IMG/VR virus record: IMGVR_UViG_3300042937_000138
Coordinates: 1-25,060 of that record
Reading direction: 5' to 3' (one strand)
DNA: 25,060 nucleotides
From: a virus
This document shows positions 15,315 to 23,312 of this stretch, piece by piece. Below the pieces are notes generated by a model. That model searched no databases. It had not been told where the DNA came from and saw nothing but the letters and a program-made list of their open reading frames with translations. The translations under genes and the position numbers were made by a program. Each line of letters starts with the position of its first letter. Position 1 is the stretch's first letter.

Positions 15315-15800
15315 ATGCCAAATTACGATAAAACTAATGTAAATGGAGAAACTTGGATAAGAGCAAATAAAATTGTTCTTTTAAACGACTATGGGGAATC
15401 TCCTTCCATCACATATATAGAAGAAGAATTATTTAATTTTACCGATGGTACTTTGCTAAAAAAACAATACAATCCATTGTGTCCTGTATACAAATCTCTT
15501 ACACAAGAAAATTCAAATACCGTTTTTGATATTGTAGATTCCGAAACCAAGCAAAATTCTGGAAAGTCGATGACTTATAAAGAATTATACGATTCTTTAT
15601 ATTCTTTATATTTTCATTTGGCAAAAGAACGCGATAAAGGACCACAACCATATCCAAGTTGGTCATGGAGCGAAGAAACAAATTCTTGGATGTCACCAAT
15701 TCCAAAACCAGAAGATGGACAAGACTATTATTGGGACGAATCTTTGCAAACATGGGAAATTCAGAATATATCCAAACCACCATATCCAATAAGCGGATAA
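15315..15800 (+). CDS. Chimeric fibre-associated protein (13161-type N-terminus, 14502-type C-terminus)
   Basis: A 161-residue protein. Residues 1-115 are a paralogue of the whole 13161 product (NGETWIRANKIVLLNDYG ... EEELFNFTDG ... YFHLAKERD). Residues about 118-155 (PYPSWSWSEETNSWMSPIPK, then a P-E-D-G-Q-x-Y-x-W stretch) match the C-terminal Trp-rich tail of the 14502 product. The gene is thus a fusion of two modules that are separate genes in the cassette just upstream. It is followed after four bases by a SIGG-type fibre, as the 13161 gene is. Likely a fibre-partner or adaptor protein; the biochemical role is unknown. Confidence 0.7.
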   Translation: MPNYDKTNVNGETWIRANKIVLLNDYGESPSITYIEEELFNFTDGTLLKKQYNPLCPVYKSLTQENSNTVFDIVDSETKQNSGKSMTYKELYDSLYSLYFHLAKERDKGPQPYPSWSWSEETNSWMSPIPKPEDGQDYYWDESLQTWEIQNISKPPYPISG

Positions 15801-15804
15801 AATA

Positions 15805-16818
15805 ATGCCTTTAAATACTACAGGAACATTATCAATTGGTGGCACGACTGTTGGTCAGTCTATAAATTTGGAATTGGGCAGGACTGCAACGCAATCTTCC
15901 AATCTAAACGAAACACCACTAAGAACTTTGGCTGGAGTGGCTTCTGGACAGATATCTATTAGTAATTTCTATGGAAAAGCTAATGATATTACAAGTCAAT
16001 ATGGCCTATATCTAGGGTCTGGTTGGGGGGTAGGTCTTATAACTTTTAATAGTCGTAAGTATGGGTATTCTACTGGTTTATCCGTCGAAACTACTTCAGT
16101 ACCTACCGCTAGAACATCTTCGGCCAGAGCCGTTACTAGTACATCCACATTTGCATTTATGGGAGGTGGTGTCGAGGGTTACTATATAGCTACCACAACA
16201 AGATTCACATTCTCAAATAACTCGTATACAAACTCTACTAACTTAAATAGAGTACATTCGGCAGGATCTGCTATAGGAAATGCAACACAAGCTGTATTTA
16301 GTCATTCACAATTAAGTTCCATAAATTTGTATACTAATACAACCTCCATTTATACTTACTCCACAAATTCATGTGTTTCTGGTACTAATCTAACAGATAC
16401 AGATTATTTTTGTACCGGAACAAATAATAGCACTTATGGATATTTCTTTTCCTCATATACAGGAACTAACAAACTAGATAGATGGAATCTAACAAACAAC
16501 ACAAAAACTGTCGGATATCTTTATTTTAGTGCATATTTTGCGGCTTCAACCTCTACAACGACTGATGCGTATATATCACACTATAATAGTCATGGTAGGT
16601 ACACATATAGCAATAATGCCTTTGTCAATAGAAATGCTCTTCCTAATTCTCCACAGGGACATTCTGGAGCCGGTAACGGTACTATAGGATGTTATGCTTC
16701 TAGTACGAATATTTTACAATATACTTATTCTTCCGATACTTCGATAACGGTTAGTAATGTTTTTCCATATAATGCCGATGGGACCGGAGCAGCATCAAAT
16801 CCTCCCGGAAGTTTTTAA
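15805..16818 (+). CDS. Tail fibre with propeller-like repeats
   Basis: A 337-residue fibre. Residues 1-62 are the same attachment domain as the 13518 adhesin (LSIGGTTVGQSINLELGR ... LAGVASGQISISNFYGK). The rest consists of diverged repeats of about 45 residues with recurring Y-T-Y-S-x-N, G-T-x-L and A-x-G-N turns (TTRFTFSNNSYTNSTNLN, TSIYTYSTNSCVSGTNL, HGRYTYSNNAFVNRNALP, ILQYTYSSDTSITVSNV). This matches the Kelch-like or beta-propeller receptor-binding tips seen in marine T4-type fibres (recalled, not searched). It ends in GSF. The gene has no chaperone domain and is the last fibre before the neck genes. Likely a host-recognition tip. Confidence 0.75.
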   Translation: MPLNTTGTLSIGGTTVGQSINLELGRTATQSSNLNETPLRTLAGVASGQISISNFYGKANDITSQYGLYLGSGWGVGLITFNSRKYGYSTGLSVETTSVPTARTSSARAVTSTSTFAFMGGGVEGYYIATTTRFTFSNNSYTNSTNLNRVHSAGSAIGNATQAVFSHSQLSSINLYTNTTSIYTYSTNSCVSGTNLTDTDYFCTGTNNSTYGYFFSSYTGTNKLDRWNLTNNTKTVGYLYFSAYFAASTSTTTDAYISHYNSHGRYTYSNNAFVNRNALPNSPQGHSGAGNGTIGCYASSTNILQYTYSSDTSITVSNVFPYNADGTGAASNPPGSF

Positions 16819-16835
16819 TTTTTTAGGACAATATT

Positions 16836-17495
16836 ATGCATTCTAGTAATAACAGATTAAACACAAATTTTCAAATTTTATACTTTTTAGTGGGGTCGTG
16901 TCACACGACAGATGGAGCATACTTTATTCTAAAAGATCTAAGAGAAGACAGGTCGAATGCACTAAAAATGACGAAAACCACATTATTAAAAAATAAAGCG
17001 AAAAAACTATCTGCCTCAAGAGCATTAAATAGCCCCGATGAGGTAGAAATTTTATTAGCAGAAGCAGATTTGGCGGAATTAGAAGCTGTGGAGGACACAT
17101 TTAACAACACCGTGAAAGCTGCATCAGAAGAACTGGAATTTATAGAAGAATGTATACGTAGAATAGAACCTCATAGAAAATATTCTCACGTACCCGACTC
17201 AGAAGCCAGCGAAATTTCTCAACGTGAAGAATGGAGATTGGAGTTAATTAATAGGGCGGAAAATTGTCTTATAACATCCGGAACTATTCCCATAGACGAA
17301 TTCAATACTATGAGAATGCATCCAGATTTCAAATCAAGTATTCTACCAGAAATAACAAATATAAAACAATGCATAGAAGATGGTAGAGTACAAGATAGGT
17401 TATTTCCAGAAAACGTAACTCAAATCAGACAATTAATCGAATCCGAAGAAATTAAGAATTTGTTAGAAAACAAAACTCTACCATTAATAGAATAG
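16836..17495 (+). CDS. Conserved hypothetical protein upstream of gp13
   Basis: A 219-residue, mostly helical protein with AGGAC upstream of its ATG. The N-terminus (MHSSNNRLNTNFQILYFLVG, then SCHTTDGAYFIL) is distinctive and, from memory, conserved in a gene that precedes gene 13 in cyanomyoviruses. It is followed by a charged coiled coil (about 60-115: DEVEILLAEADLAELEAVED ... EELEFIEECIRRIEP) and a C-terminal helical domain with PDFKSSILPEI. FQILYFLVG is hydrophobic but too short and polar-flanked for a sure membrane helix. Context suggests a virion assembly or neck-associated role; the position is where T4 has wac (fibritin), but no similarity to fibritin is visible. Confidence 0.7.
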   Translation: MHSSNNRLNTNFQILYFLVGSCHTTDGAYFILKDLREDRSNALKMTKTTLLKNKAKKLSASRALNSPDEVEILLAEADLAELEAVEDTFNNTVKAASEELEFIEECIRRIEPHRKYSHVPDSEASEISQREEWRLELINRAENCLITSGTIPIDEFNTMRMHPDFKSSILPEITNIKQCIEDGRVQDRLFPENVTQIRQLIESEEIKNLLENKTLPLIE

Positions 17496-17548
17496 ATTCT
17501 TATTAATGAAAATTAAAATTTAAAATTAACTAAGGAATTTAAACTCAA

Positions 17549-18295
17549 ATGTCAACAGTATCATCAAGAGAAGAATTAAAAGATTATTGTCTAAGAAGAC
17601 TCGGTTTTCCTGTCATAGAAATTAATATTTCCGATGAACAGATTGAAGATCGTATATCTGACGCATTTCAATTTTATTCCGATTATCATTACGATGCTGT
17701 AATTAAAACATACTTAAAACATACTGTAACATCAACGGATATTGAAAATAGATATATTTCAGTAGACGATTCTATTACTGGCGTGACAAGAATTCTTCCT
17801 CTCAATAATCTTCTTTCTAAATCTTATATGTGGGATATTAGATATCAATTGATTCTTAATAATCTTTGGGATCTTTCTTCCACTTCAATGTTGTCATACA
17901 CAATAGCTATGCAACATATAAGATCTTTGGAATTATTATTTGTCGGAGAAATTCCTATTAGATTTCAAAGACATCAGAATAGAGTATATGCTGATATGGG
18001 TTGGGGAACTTCCCAATGTCCAGAAGGAACAGAATTAGTATTTGAATGTTATAAATTAATCGATCCAGAAATTTTTAATGATGTTTATAATGATCGTTGG
18101 ATAAAAGAATATGCTACTGCATTAATTAAACGTCAATGGGGAGAGAATCTTCGTAAATTCCAAGGGATAACTCTTCCGGGTGGTATCAATTTAAATGGTG
18201 ATAATATCTATCAAGATGCTCTTCAACAAATAAAACAACTCGAAGCGGAAATGCAAGATAAGTACGAACTCCCGTGCGAGCTAATGATGGGGTAA
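17549..18295 (+). CDS. gp13: Neck protein, T4 gp13-like
   Basis: A 248-residue homologue of the T4 neck protein gp13, which with gp14 closes the portal after DNA packaging and forms the site for tail joining. Supporting features: N-terminal helix EELKDYCLRRLGFPVIEINI, the following DEQIEDRISDAFQFYSDYHYDA, then SVDDSITGVTRILPLNN, and a C-terminal helical part with WIKEYATALIKRQWGENLRKFQG and a terminal acidic helix. All are characteristic of the family in marine T4-type phages; it is shorter than T4 gp13 (309 aa). The order 13-(endonuclease)-14-15-16-17-18 confirms it. AAGG at 17532 is the likely ribosome-binding site. No late octamer is visible in the 53-base AT-rich gap upstream. Confidence 0.92.
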   Translation: MSTVSSREELKDYCLRRLGFPVIEINISDEQIEDRISDAFQFYSDYHYDAVIKTYLKHTVTSTDIENRYISVDDSITGVTRILPLNNLLSKSYMWDIRYQLILNNLWDLSSTSMLSYTIAMQHIRSLELLFVGEIPIRFQRHQNRVYADMGWGTSQCPEGTELVFECYKLIDPEIFNDVYNDRWIKEYATALIKRQWGENLRKFQGITLPGGINLNGDNIYQDALQQIKQLEAEMQDKYELPCELMMG

Positions 18296-18313
18296 ATTAA
18301 TTTTTAAAAAAAT

Positions 18314-18343
18314 GTAGGTCGCGGAACCAGCATTCCCACCTAC
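18314..18343 (+). other. GC-rich hairpin between gp13 and homing endonuclease
   Basis: GTAGGT (18314-18319) pairs with ACCTAC (18338-18343), and inside it GGAA (18323-18326) pairs with TTCC (18333-18336) around the six-base loop CCAGCA. It is strikingly G+C-rich for this genome and is not followed by a T run, so it is not a canonical terminator. It starts 19 bases after the gp13 stop and ends 22 bases before the AGGAG of the endonuclease. Possible roles: mRNA 3'-end protection, processing site or attenuator for the mobile gene. Confidence 0.6.
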
Positions 18344-18378
18344 TCTAAATCCAAAACTTTAATATAGGAGATTCAGCT

Positions 18379-19167
18379 ATGAATATTTATACCATATATA
18401 AAGCAAAAAATGTAATTAACGGAAAAGTCTACATTGGTTTTACCCAAAACTTTGATAAAAGGAAAAAAGACCATATAAAAAATGTCACAGAAAAACTAAA
18501 TAATAAACATTTTTCTGCATTTTATGAAGCAATTAGAAAATATGGAATTAATAATTTTTCGTGGGAAGTTCTATATCAATCTAAATATAGAGAACATACA
18601 AAAAATGTAATGGAAAATTATTTCATCCTCGAATATAAATCATATTGTGGGTTTATAGATTGCAAGGGTTACAATTTAACTCTGGGCGGTGAAGGATCAC
18701 ATGGAAGAAAATGTGGGCGCTCGACCAAAAATAAAATAAGAAAAAAAGCTCTCGAAAGATTTAAAGATGAAAAATTTAAATCCAAACATTCCGAAATAAT
18801 GAAACAATGGTACGAAAACCTAACCGAAGAACAGAAAGAAGAAACTTCCAAAAAAATTTCCGAATCATTAATAGGAAACCAATATGCTTTAGGAATGACT
18901 TATTCGCACACAGAAGAAGCAAAAGAAAAAATCTCAAAAAGTAGATTAGGGAAAAAACCTTCAAAAGAAACTGTGGAAAAACAAAAACAATCCAGAACAG
19001 GGAAAGGAATGGGAGAAAGAAATTCTATGGCCGATCCAGAAAATCGAAAAAAAGTTTCCGAATCCAAAATAGGAAGAAAAAAATACATAAATATTGAATT
19101 AAACAAATTTAAATATTGTTTTCCGGGAACAGAGCCGGAAGGATATAAATTAATATCGGACATATAA
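18379..19167 (+). CDS. GIY-YIG homing endonuclease (Seg-like, free-standing)
   Basis: A 262-residue mobile-element nuclease. The GIY-YIG domain (about 1-100) shows the core as T5-I6-Y7 and Y18-I19-G20, the catalytic Arg28 in FDKRKKDH and the metal-binding Glu79 in NVMENYFI, ending in the LTLGGEGSHG turn. The C-terminal half is basic and carries NUMOD3-type DNA-binding motifs (SHTEEAKEKISKSRLGKKPS, then ETVEKQKQSRTGKGMG and NRKKVSESKIGRKK). T4 Seg enzymes have this architecture and cut at or beside their own insertion site to spread. It lies inside the otherwise contiguous gp13-gp14 pair, with a strong AGGAG eight bases before ATG, and stops four bases before gp14. Catalytic residues appear intact, so it is probably active. 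Confidence 0.9.
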   Translation: MNIYTIYKAKNVINGKVYIGFTQNFDKRKKDHIKNVTEKLNNKHFSAFYEAIRKYGINNFSWEVLYQSKYREHTKNVMENYFILEYKSYCGFIDCKGYNLTLGGEGSHGRKCGRSTKNKIRKKALERFKDEKFKSKHSEIMKQWYENLTEEQKEETSKKISESLIGNQYALGMTYSHTEEAKEKISKSRLGKKPSKETVEKQKQSRTGKGMGERNSMADPENRKKVSESKIGRKKYINIELNKFKYCFPGTEPEGYKLISDI

Positions 19168-19171
19168 AATA

Positions 19172-20050
19172 ATGGCTACTTCAGCATTTTTTAATAATTA
19201 CAAATCCAAGCCAGAACAAAATCTTGTTGAGGATTTAATTCACGAAGCAGTCAAAATCATGGGATTTGATTGTTATTATTTACCAAATTCAAATGACCAA
19301 GCAAGGGATTTAGTATTCTCAGATGATCCTCTTAAAAAATTTGAGGCAGCATATCCTCTAGAAGTCTATCTTTCAAATTCTGTAGATCCTGGAATGTCCG
19401 GAGAATTTTTTTCCAAATTTGGCTTAGAAATTAAAAACTCTATAAGAATTCAAATGCCAAGAAGAGCATTTGCTAAAAGAGTTCCTCAAGATAAATTTCA
19501 AAGACCAAGAGAAGGAGATTTAGTTTATATTCCATTTTTATCGGGAACCGGAGAACTTTATGAAATTAAATTTGTAAACGATGCTACGGATTTCTTTACT
19601 CTGGGTAGATCTTCTCCATATTATTGGGAACTTGAATTAGAACTATTCAAATATTCAAACGATGAAATCAATACTGGTATCGAAGATATTGATATCATAA
19701 ATGAAATGGATGCATATTCTATAGAATATATAGTTTCCTCCGGAACTGGTAATTATACAATCAATGAGATTGCTTTTCAAGGAGCTAATGTTTTATCATC
19801 CACGGCAAAAGGAACAGTACACGGTTGGAATTATCCAGCAAATACTTTAACGCTTACAAATATTTCTGGAGTATTTTCTAATACAGAAACTATTATAGGA
19901 AACTCTAGTAATGCTAGATACATATTACAAACATACGATCCTTTGAATTATTCGCAAAAAGAAAATTCTTGGGATAATAAAGTAATAGAAACTCAGGTAG
20001 ATAATTTTATTGATACCTCTGAATCTAATCCATTTGGAGGATTATTTTGA
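19172..20050 (+). CDS. gp14: Neck protein, T4 gp14-like
   Basis: A 292-residue homologue of neck protein gp14, partner of gp13 in the collar between head and tail. Family features: LVEDLIHEAVKIMGFDCYYL near residues 20-40, AAYPLEVYLSN, EFFSKFGLEI, then REGDLVYIPF and LFEIKFV-type strands followed by FFTLGRSSPYYWELELELFKYSNDEI, and the terminal ESNPFGGLF. These parallel T4 gp14 (256 aa). It is longer because of an extra beta module at about 190-253 (EIAFQGANVLSSTAKGTVHG ... ISGVFSNTETIIG) that also occurs in gp15. Its ATG is only four bases after the endonuclease stop, with no strong ribosome-binding site, so its translation may now depend on the inserted gene. Its TGA overlaps the gp15 TTG start. 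Confidence 0.93.
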   Translation: MATSAFFNNYKSKPEQNLVEDLIHEAVKIMGFDCYYLPNSNDQARDLVFSDDPLKKFEAAYPLEVYLSNSVDPGMSGEFFSKFGLEIKNSIRIQMPRRAFAKRVPQDKFQRPREGDLVYIPFLSGTGELYEIKFVNDATDFFTLGRSSPYYWELELELFKYSNDEINTGIEDIDIINEMDAYSIEYIVSSGTGNYTINEIAFQGANVLSSTAKGTVHGWNYPANTLTLTNISGVFSNTETIIGNSSNARYILQTYDPLNYSQKENSWDNKVIETQVDNFIDTSESNPFGGLF

Positions 20051-21087
20051 CAACATTAAGTAATTATTATAAAACTATTAGAAAAATTAATATTGCATTT
20101 GCTTCATTATTTAATAATATCGTTTTAATAAGACAAAATCCTAATAATACAGAAAATCAAAGATTTATTGTTCCCATAGAATATGGTGATGGCGAAAAAT
20201 ATGTAAAACGTTTAAGAGGAGATCCGGAATTACAGAAAAAAATTCAGATAGCACTTCCTAGAATGTCGTATGAAATGGTAGGATTTAATTATGATGCTTC
20301 TAGAAAATTAAATACTAATAACAAAAATTTTGCTTCTAGTCCGTCTGGTGGAGCAAATGCTCTTTCAATGTATAATCCAGTACCGTATGATTTTGGATTT
20401 TCATTGACAATTTATACTAGAAATGTCGAAGACGGAAATCAAATAATCGAACAAATAATTCCTTATTTTACTCCGGATTACTCAATGAAATTAAATCTTG
20501 TTCCGGAAATGGGAATATCCAAATCAGTTCCGATTGTTCTTAACGATGTTCAACAAATAATAGAATCTGATGGAGACTTCAATTCAGAAGTAAGAACAGT
20601 AATTTGGTCATTAAAATTTACAGTAAAAGCATTTATATTCGGTGCAATAAAAGATACTAAACTAATCGCAAATACAACTTTAAATATTTCAACCTCTACA
20701 GGAGTTTCTTCAAATTTCGATGGAGAAGGAGTTTGTTGTACAGGAGAAATCTCGAAATCATATACTGTACTTCCTAATGGATATGGAGATTATGGTAATA
20801 AAGAATTAGTATATCAAGGACAATCTTTGGATTATGCCTACGCGACAGGTAAAGTTCAATTGTGGGATGCAAACGCAAATACTATAATTATATCGGATGT
20901 TTGTGGTGATTTTAAATTAAATCAACCTATAATCGGTTCCGAAACACTATCTATACATATCCCAATTGCTCCATCGGTAAATACTGTAATAGCAATGAGA
21001 ATAACAACAACCGCAGATCCCACAAACGCCAACGCAAATTCTTATTGGACAGCAAATACGATAGTAACAGAATACCCAAATACATAA
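20047..21087 (+). CDS. gp15: Tail completion/sheath stabiliser protein, T4 gp15-like
   Basis: A 346-residue homologue of gp15, the hexameric ring that caps the tail tube and sheath and joins the tail to the neck. It starts at TTG 20047, overlapping the gp14 stop (TTGA), which gives MTTLSNYYKTIRKINIAFAS and implies translational coupling. Family features: FASLFNNIVLIRQN, RFIVPIEYGDGEKYVKRLRG, IALPRMSYEMVGFNYDASRK, YNPVPYDFGFSLTIYTRNVE, QIIEQIIPYFTPDYSMKLNL and VIWSLKFTVKAFIFG. T4 gp15 has 272 residues; the surplus comes from a C-terminal beta module (about 232-301, ELVYQGQSLDYAYATGKVQL) related to the one in gp14, plus a Thr/Asn-rich tail. Confidence 0.92.
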   Translation: MTTLSNYYKTIRKINIAFASLFNNIVLIRQNPNNTENQRFIVPIEYGDGEKYVKRLRGDPELQKKIQIALPRMSYEMVGFNYDASRKLNTNNKNFASSPSGGANALSMYNPVPYDFGFSLTIYTRNVEDGNQIIEQIIPYFTPDYSMKLNLVPEMGISKSVPIVLNDVQQIIESDGDFNSEVRTVIWSLKFTVKAFIFGAIKDTKLIANTTLNISTSTGVSSNFDGEGVCCTGEISKSYTVLPNGYGDYGNKELVYQGQSLDYAYATGKVQLWDANANTIIISDVCGDFKLNQPIIGSETLSIHIPIAPSVNTVIAMRITTTADPTNANANSYWTANTIVTEYPNT

Positions 21088-21091
21088 TACT

Positions 21092-21538
21092 ATGACAAGT
21101 AAATTTGAAAAAAATATGGAAGAGTTCTTCGATGTAACTCCTGTAGAACCGTCTAATCTTCCCAAAAAAACATACGATTCAATTCCGCACGAAACTCTAG
21201 AATTAGATCTGAAAAAAGATTATGAAATTGCTAGAGAAAATATGCATGAATTGATAGAAAAAAGTAAAGATGCAATTGATGATATTCTAGCTATAGCAAG
21301 AGAATCGGAAAAAGGACGAGATTTTGAAGTTGCTGCTGGGCTATTAAAAAATACCATCGAAGCAAACGAAAGAATGATTGATCTCCACAAAAAAGTGAGA
21401 GAAATATCAAACTACAAACAAAAAGGTTCTTCTGATGGTCAAACAACAATCAAGAATGCACTATTTGTCGGTTCTACTTCGGAGCTATCGAAACTAGTAA
21501 AACAAATGAACGAAGATAATATTAAAGAGATAAATTAA
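21092..21538 (+). CDS. gp16: Small terminase subunit, T4 gp16-like
   Basis: A 148-residue homologue of gp16, which forms a ring, recognises phage DNA and stimulates the gp17 ATPase at packaging initiation. The central helical hairpin is characteristic: ELDLKKDYEIARENMHELIE, AIDDILAIARESEKGRDFEV, then AAGLLKNTIEANERMIDLHK, followed by the C-terminal LFVGSTSELSKLVKQ that resembles the T4 end. Length is close to T4 (164 aa). It is separated by four bases from gp15 and by a single base from gp17, consistent with coupled expression of the packaging pair. Confidence 0.93.
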   Translation: MTSKFEKNMEEFFDVTPVEPSNLPKKTYDSIPHETLELDLKKDYEIARENMHELIEKSKDAIDDILAIARESEKGRDFEVAAGLLKNTIEANERMIDLHKKVREISNYKQKGSSDGQTTIKNALFVGSTSELSKLVKQMNEDNIKEIN

Positions 21539-21539
21539 T

Positions 21540-23246
21540 ATGACGGATTTGAGTGATAGCTACCGAGCGAATCCACTCTTAAAAAGATGTAATGTTCAAT
21601 TAGAATATACTCAGGAGCAACTAGAGGAATATTTAAAATGTTCCCAAGATCCGATATATTTTATAGAAAATTACATGAAAATCATTCACGTTGATAGGGG
21701 TGTGATCCCTTTCAAGTTATATGATTTCCAAAGAGAGATGATCAAGACTATTTACGATAATCGTCGCGTTGTAGGCAGAATTGGTCGCCAATCTGGTAAA
21801 AGTCAAACTACTATAGGTTATGTTTTATGGTCATCTCTATTTAAAGATACACAAAATATTGTTATCCTTGCTAATAAAGGGTCATTGGCTAGGGATCTTC
21901 TTGATAGGTATCAAAGATCATACGAAAATCTGCCCATGTTCTTGCAACAAGGGGTAGTAGTGTGGAATAAAGGTAATATTGAATTAGAAAACGGATCGAA
22001 AGTAACCGCCGCCGCAACATCTTCATCAGCAGTGCGAGGCGGAAGTTATACCCATGTCATACTTGACGAATTCGCCCACGTTCATAATAATCTAGCCGAA
22101 GAATTCTTTACATCGGTATATCCAGTTATTTCTTCCGGCGAAAAAACAAAGATCACTATCATTAGTACTCCTAATGGTATGAATCTATTCTATAAAATCT
22201 TTACCGATGCAAAATCTGGAAAAAATGATTATTCATGTATCGACGTTCACTGGACTCAAGTTCCGGGAAGAGATGAGAAGTGGAAAGAAGAATTTATAAG
22301 AAATACTTCAGAAAGACAATTCGCACAAGAAATTGAATGTTCGTTCCTCGGTTCAACCAATACATTAATCTCTGGAGAAAAATTAGCTTGTCTTCCGTAC
22401 AAAGAACCTATTGGCGAATATTCCAATATGACAATATACGAGCAACCTGTAAAAGAAACAATTGATGATTATACAGGAAAACCCATATCTGGAGATCATT
22501 TATATGCAATTACTGTAGATGTCTCGGAAGGAAAGAATTTAGACTATTCTGCATTTTCTGTGTTTGATATTTCAGCAATTCCATATAAACAAGTAGCAGT
22601 ATATAGAAACAATAATATTTCTCCTATGGTATTACCAGCTATTGTCAAAGCATGTGCGGATTATTACAACACTGCACACGTTTTGGTGGAAATCAATAAT
22701 AATCCACAAGTAGCAGACATATTACAAGAAGATTTGGGATATGAAAATGTTTTTAGGGTATCGTCGGGGAATAAAAAAGCTCAAACAATTTCATTAAGAT
22801 CCGGTAAAACATTCTCTGGATTGAAGATGAGTCCTTTGGTTAAAAGAGTAGGATGTTCATCATTAAAAACATTAATAGAAAATGATAAACTAATCATTAA
22901 TGATTTTGAAACTATTTCTGAACTAACTACATTTGTAGTAGATGGTCCAACATACAGAGCAGAAGAAGGTTGTAATGATGACATAGCAATGACTTTAGTA
23001 ATATTTGCTTGGTTAGCTTCACAAAAATTATTTAAAGAAATTGTATCACATGATATTAAAAGACAATTACAAATAGAACATTTTGAAGAATTTGATGACG
23101 ATGAAATGTTACCTGTAATTGGTCCAACAAATGGAATGCAATTAGATTTCTATCAGGAAGATGGCACTTTGTGGGTTAATGCTAATCTGGGTACTAAAAA
23201 TGATGATATCTATAAAGAACTTTTTGATAATTTCTTTAGAGGTTAA
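21540..23246 (+). CDS. gp17: Large terminase subunit (packaging ATPase and nuclease), T4 gp17-like
   Basis: A 568-residue packaging motor that translocates DNA into the prohead and cuts the concatemer. N-terminal ATPase: Q-motif-like LYDFQREMIKTI (60-71), Walker A GRQSGKS (82-88, Lys87), Walker B HVILDE (172-177, Asp176 and Glu177 as catalytic Glu), and coupling motif STPNG (209-213). C-terminal RNase-H-like nuclease: Asp327 in ITVDVSEGKNLDYSAF, Glu384 in VLVEINNN, and Asp480/Asp481 in CNDDIAMTLVIFAWL. These match the D-E-D triad of T4 gp17. It is complete, slightly shorter than T4 gp17 (610 aa), and ends in a short acidic/aromatic tail. No intein or intron break is seen. Confidence 0.97.
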   Translation: MTDLSDSYRANPLLKRCNVQLEYTQEQLEEYLKCSQDPIYFIENYMKIIHVDRGVIPFKLYDFQREMIKTIYDNRRVVGRIGRQSGKSQTTIGYVLWSSLFKDTQNIVILANKGSLARDLLDRYQRSYENLPMFLQQGVVVWNKGNIELENGSKVTAAATSSSAVRGGSYTHVILDEFAHVHNNLAEEFFTSVYPVISSGEKTKITIISTPNGMNLFYKIFTDAKSGKNDYSCIDVHWTQVPGRDEKWKEEFIRNTSERQFAQEIECSFLGSTNTLISGEKLACLPYKEPIGEYSNMTIYEQPVKETIDDYTGKPISGDHLYAITVDVSEGKNLDYSAFSVFDISAIPYKQVAVYRNNNISPMVLPAIVKACADYYNTAHVLVEINNNPQVADILQEDLGYENVFRVSSGNKKAQTISLRSGKTFSGLKMSPLVKRVGCSSLKTLIENDKLIINDFETISELTTFVVDGPTYRAEEGCNDDIAMTLVIFAWLASQKLFKEIVSHDIKRQLQIEHFEEFDDDEMLPVIGPTNGMQLDFYQEDGTLWVNANLGTKNDDIYKELFDNFFRG

Positions 23247-23283
23247 TTTAATCTAACTTTAGTCATCGAGGGTGAATTTTGGG

Positions 23284-23312
23284 TGCAACTTACCCTACAC
23301 GGGCAAGTTGCA
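23284..23312. other. Long hairpin after gp17
   Basis: TGCAACTT (23284-23291) pairs perfectly with AAGTTGCA (23305-23312), and CCC (23293-23295) with GGG (23301-23303), around the loop TACAC. The single mismatch (A-C on plus) becomes G-U on the minus strand, giving 12 continuous pairs there. It is followed on plus by ATTTTG, too short a U tract for a classical terminator. It could still be a weak terminator or mRNA 3'-end stabiliser for the gp17 transcript, or the closing stem of an antisense RNA. Confidence 0.65.
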
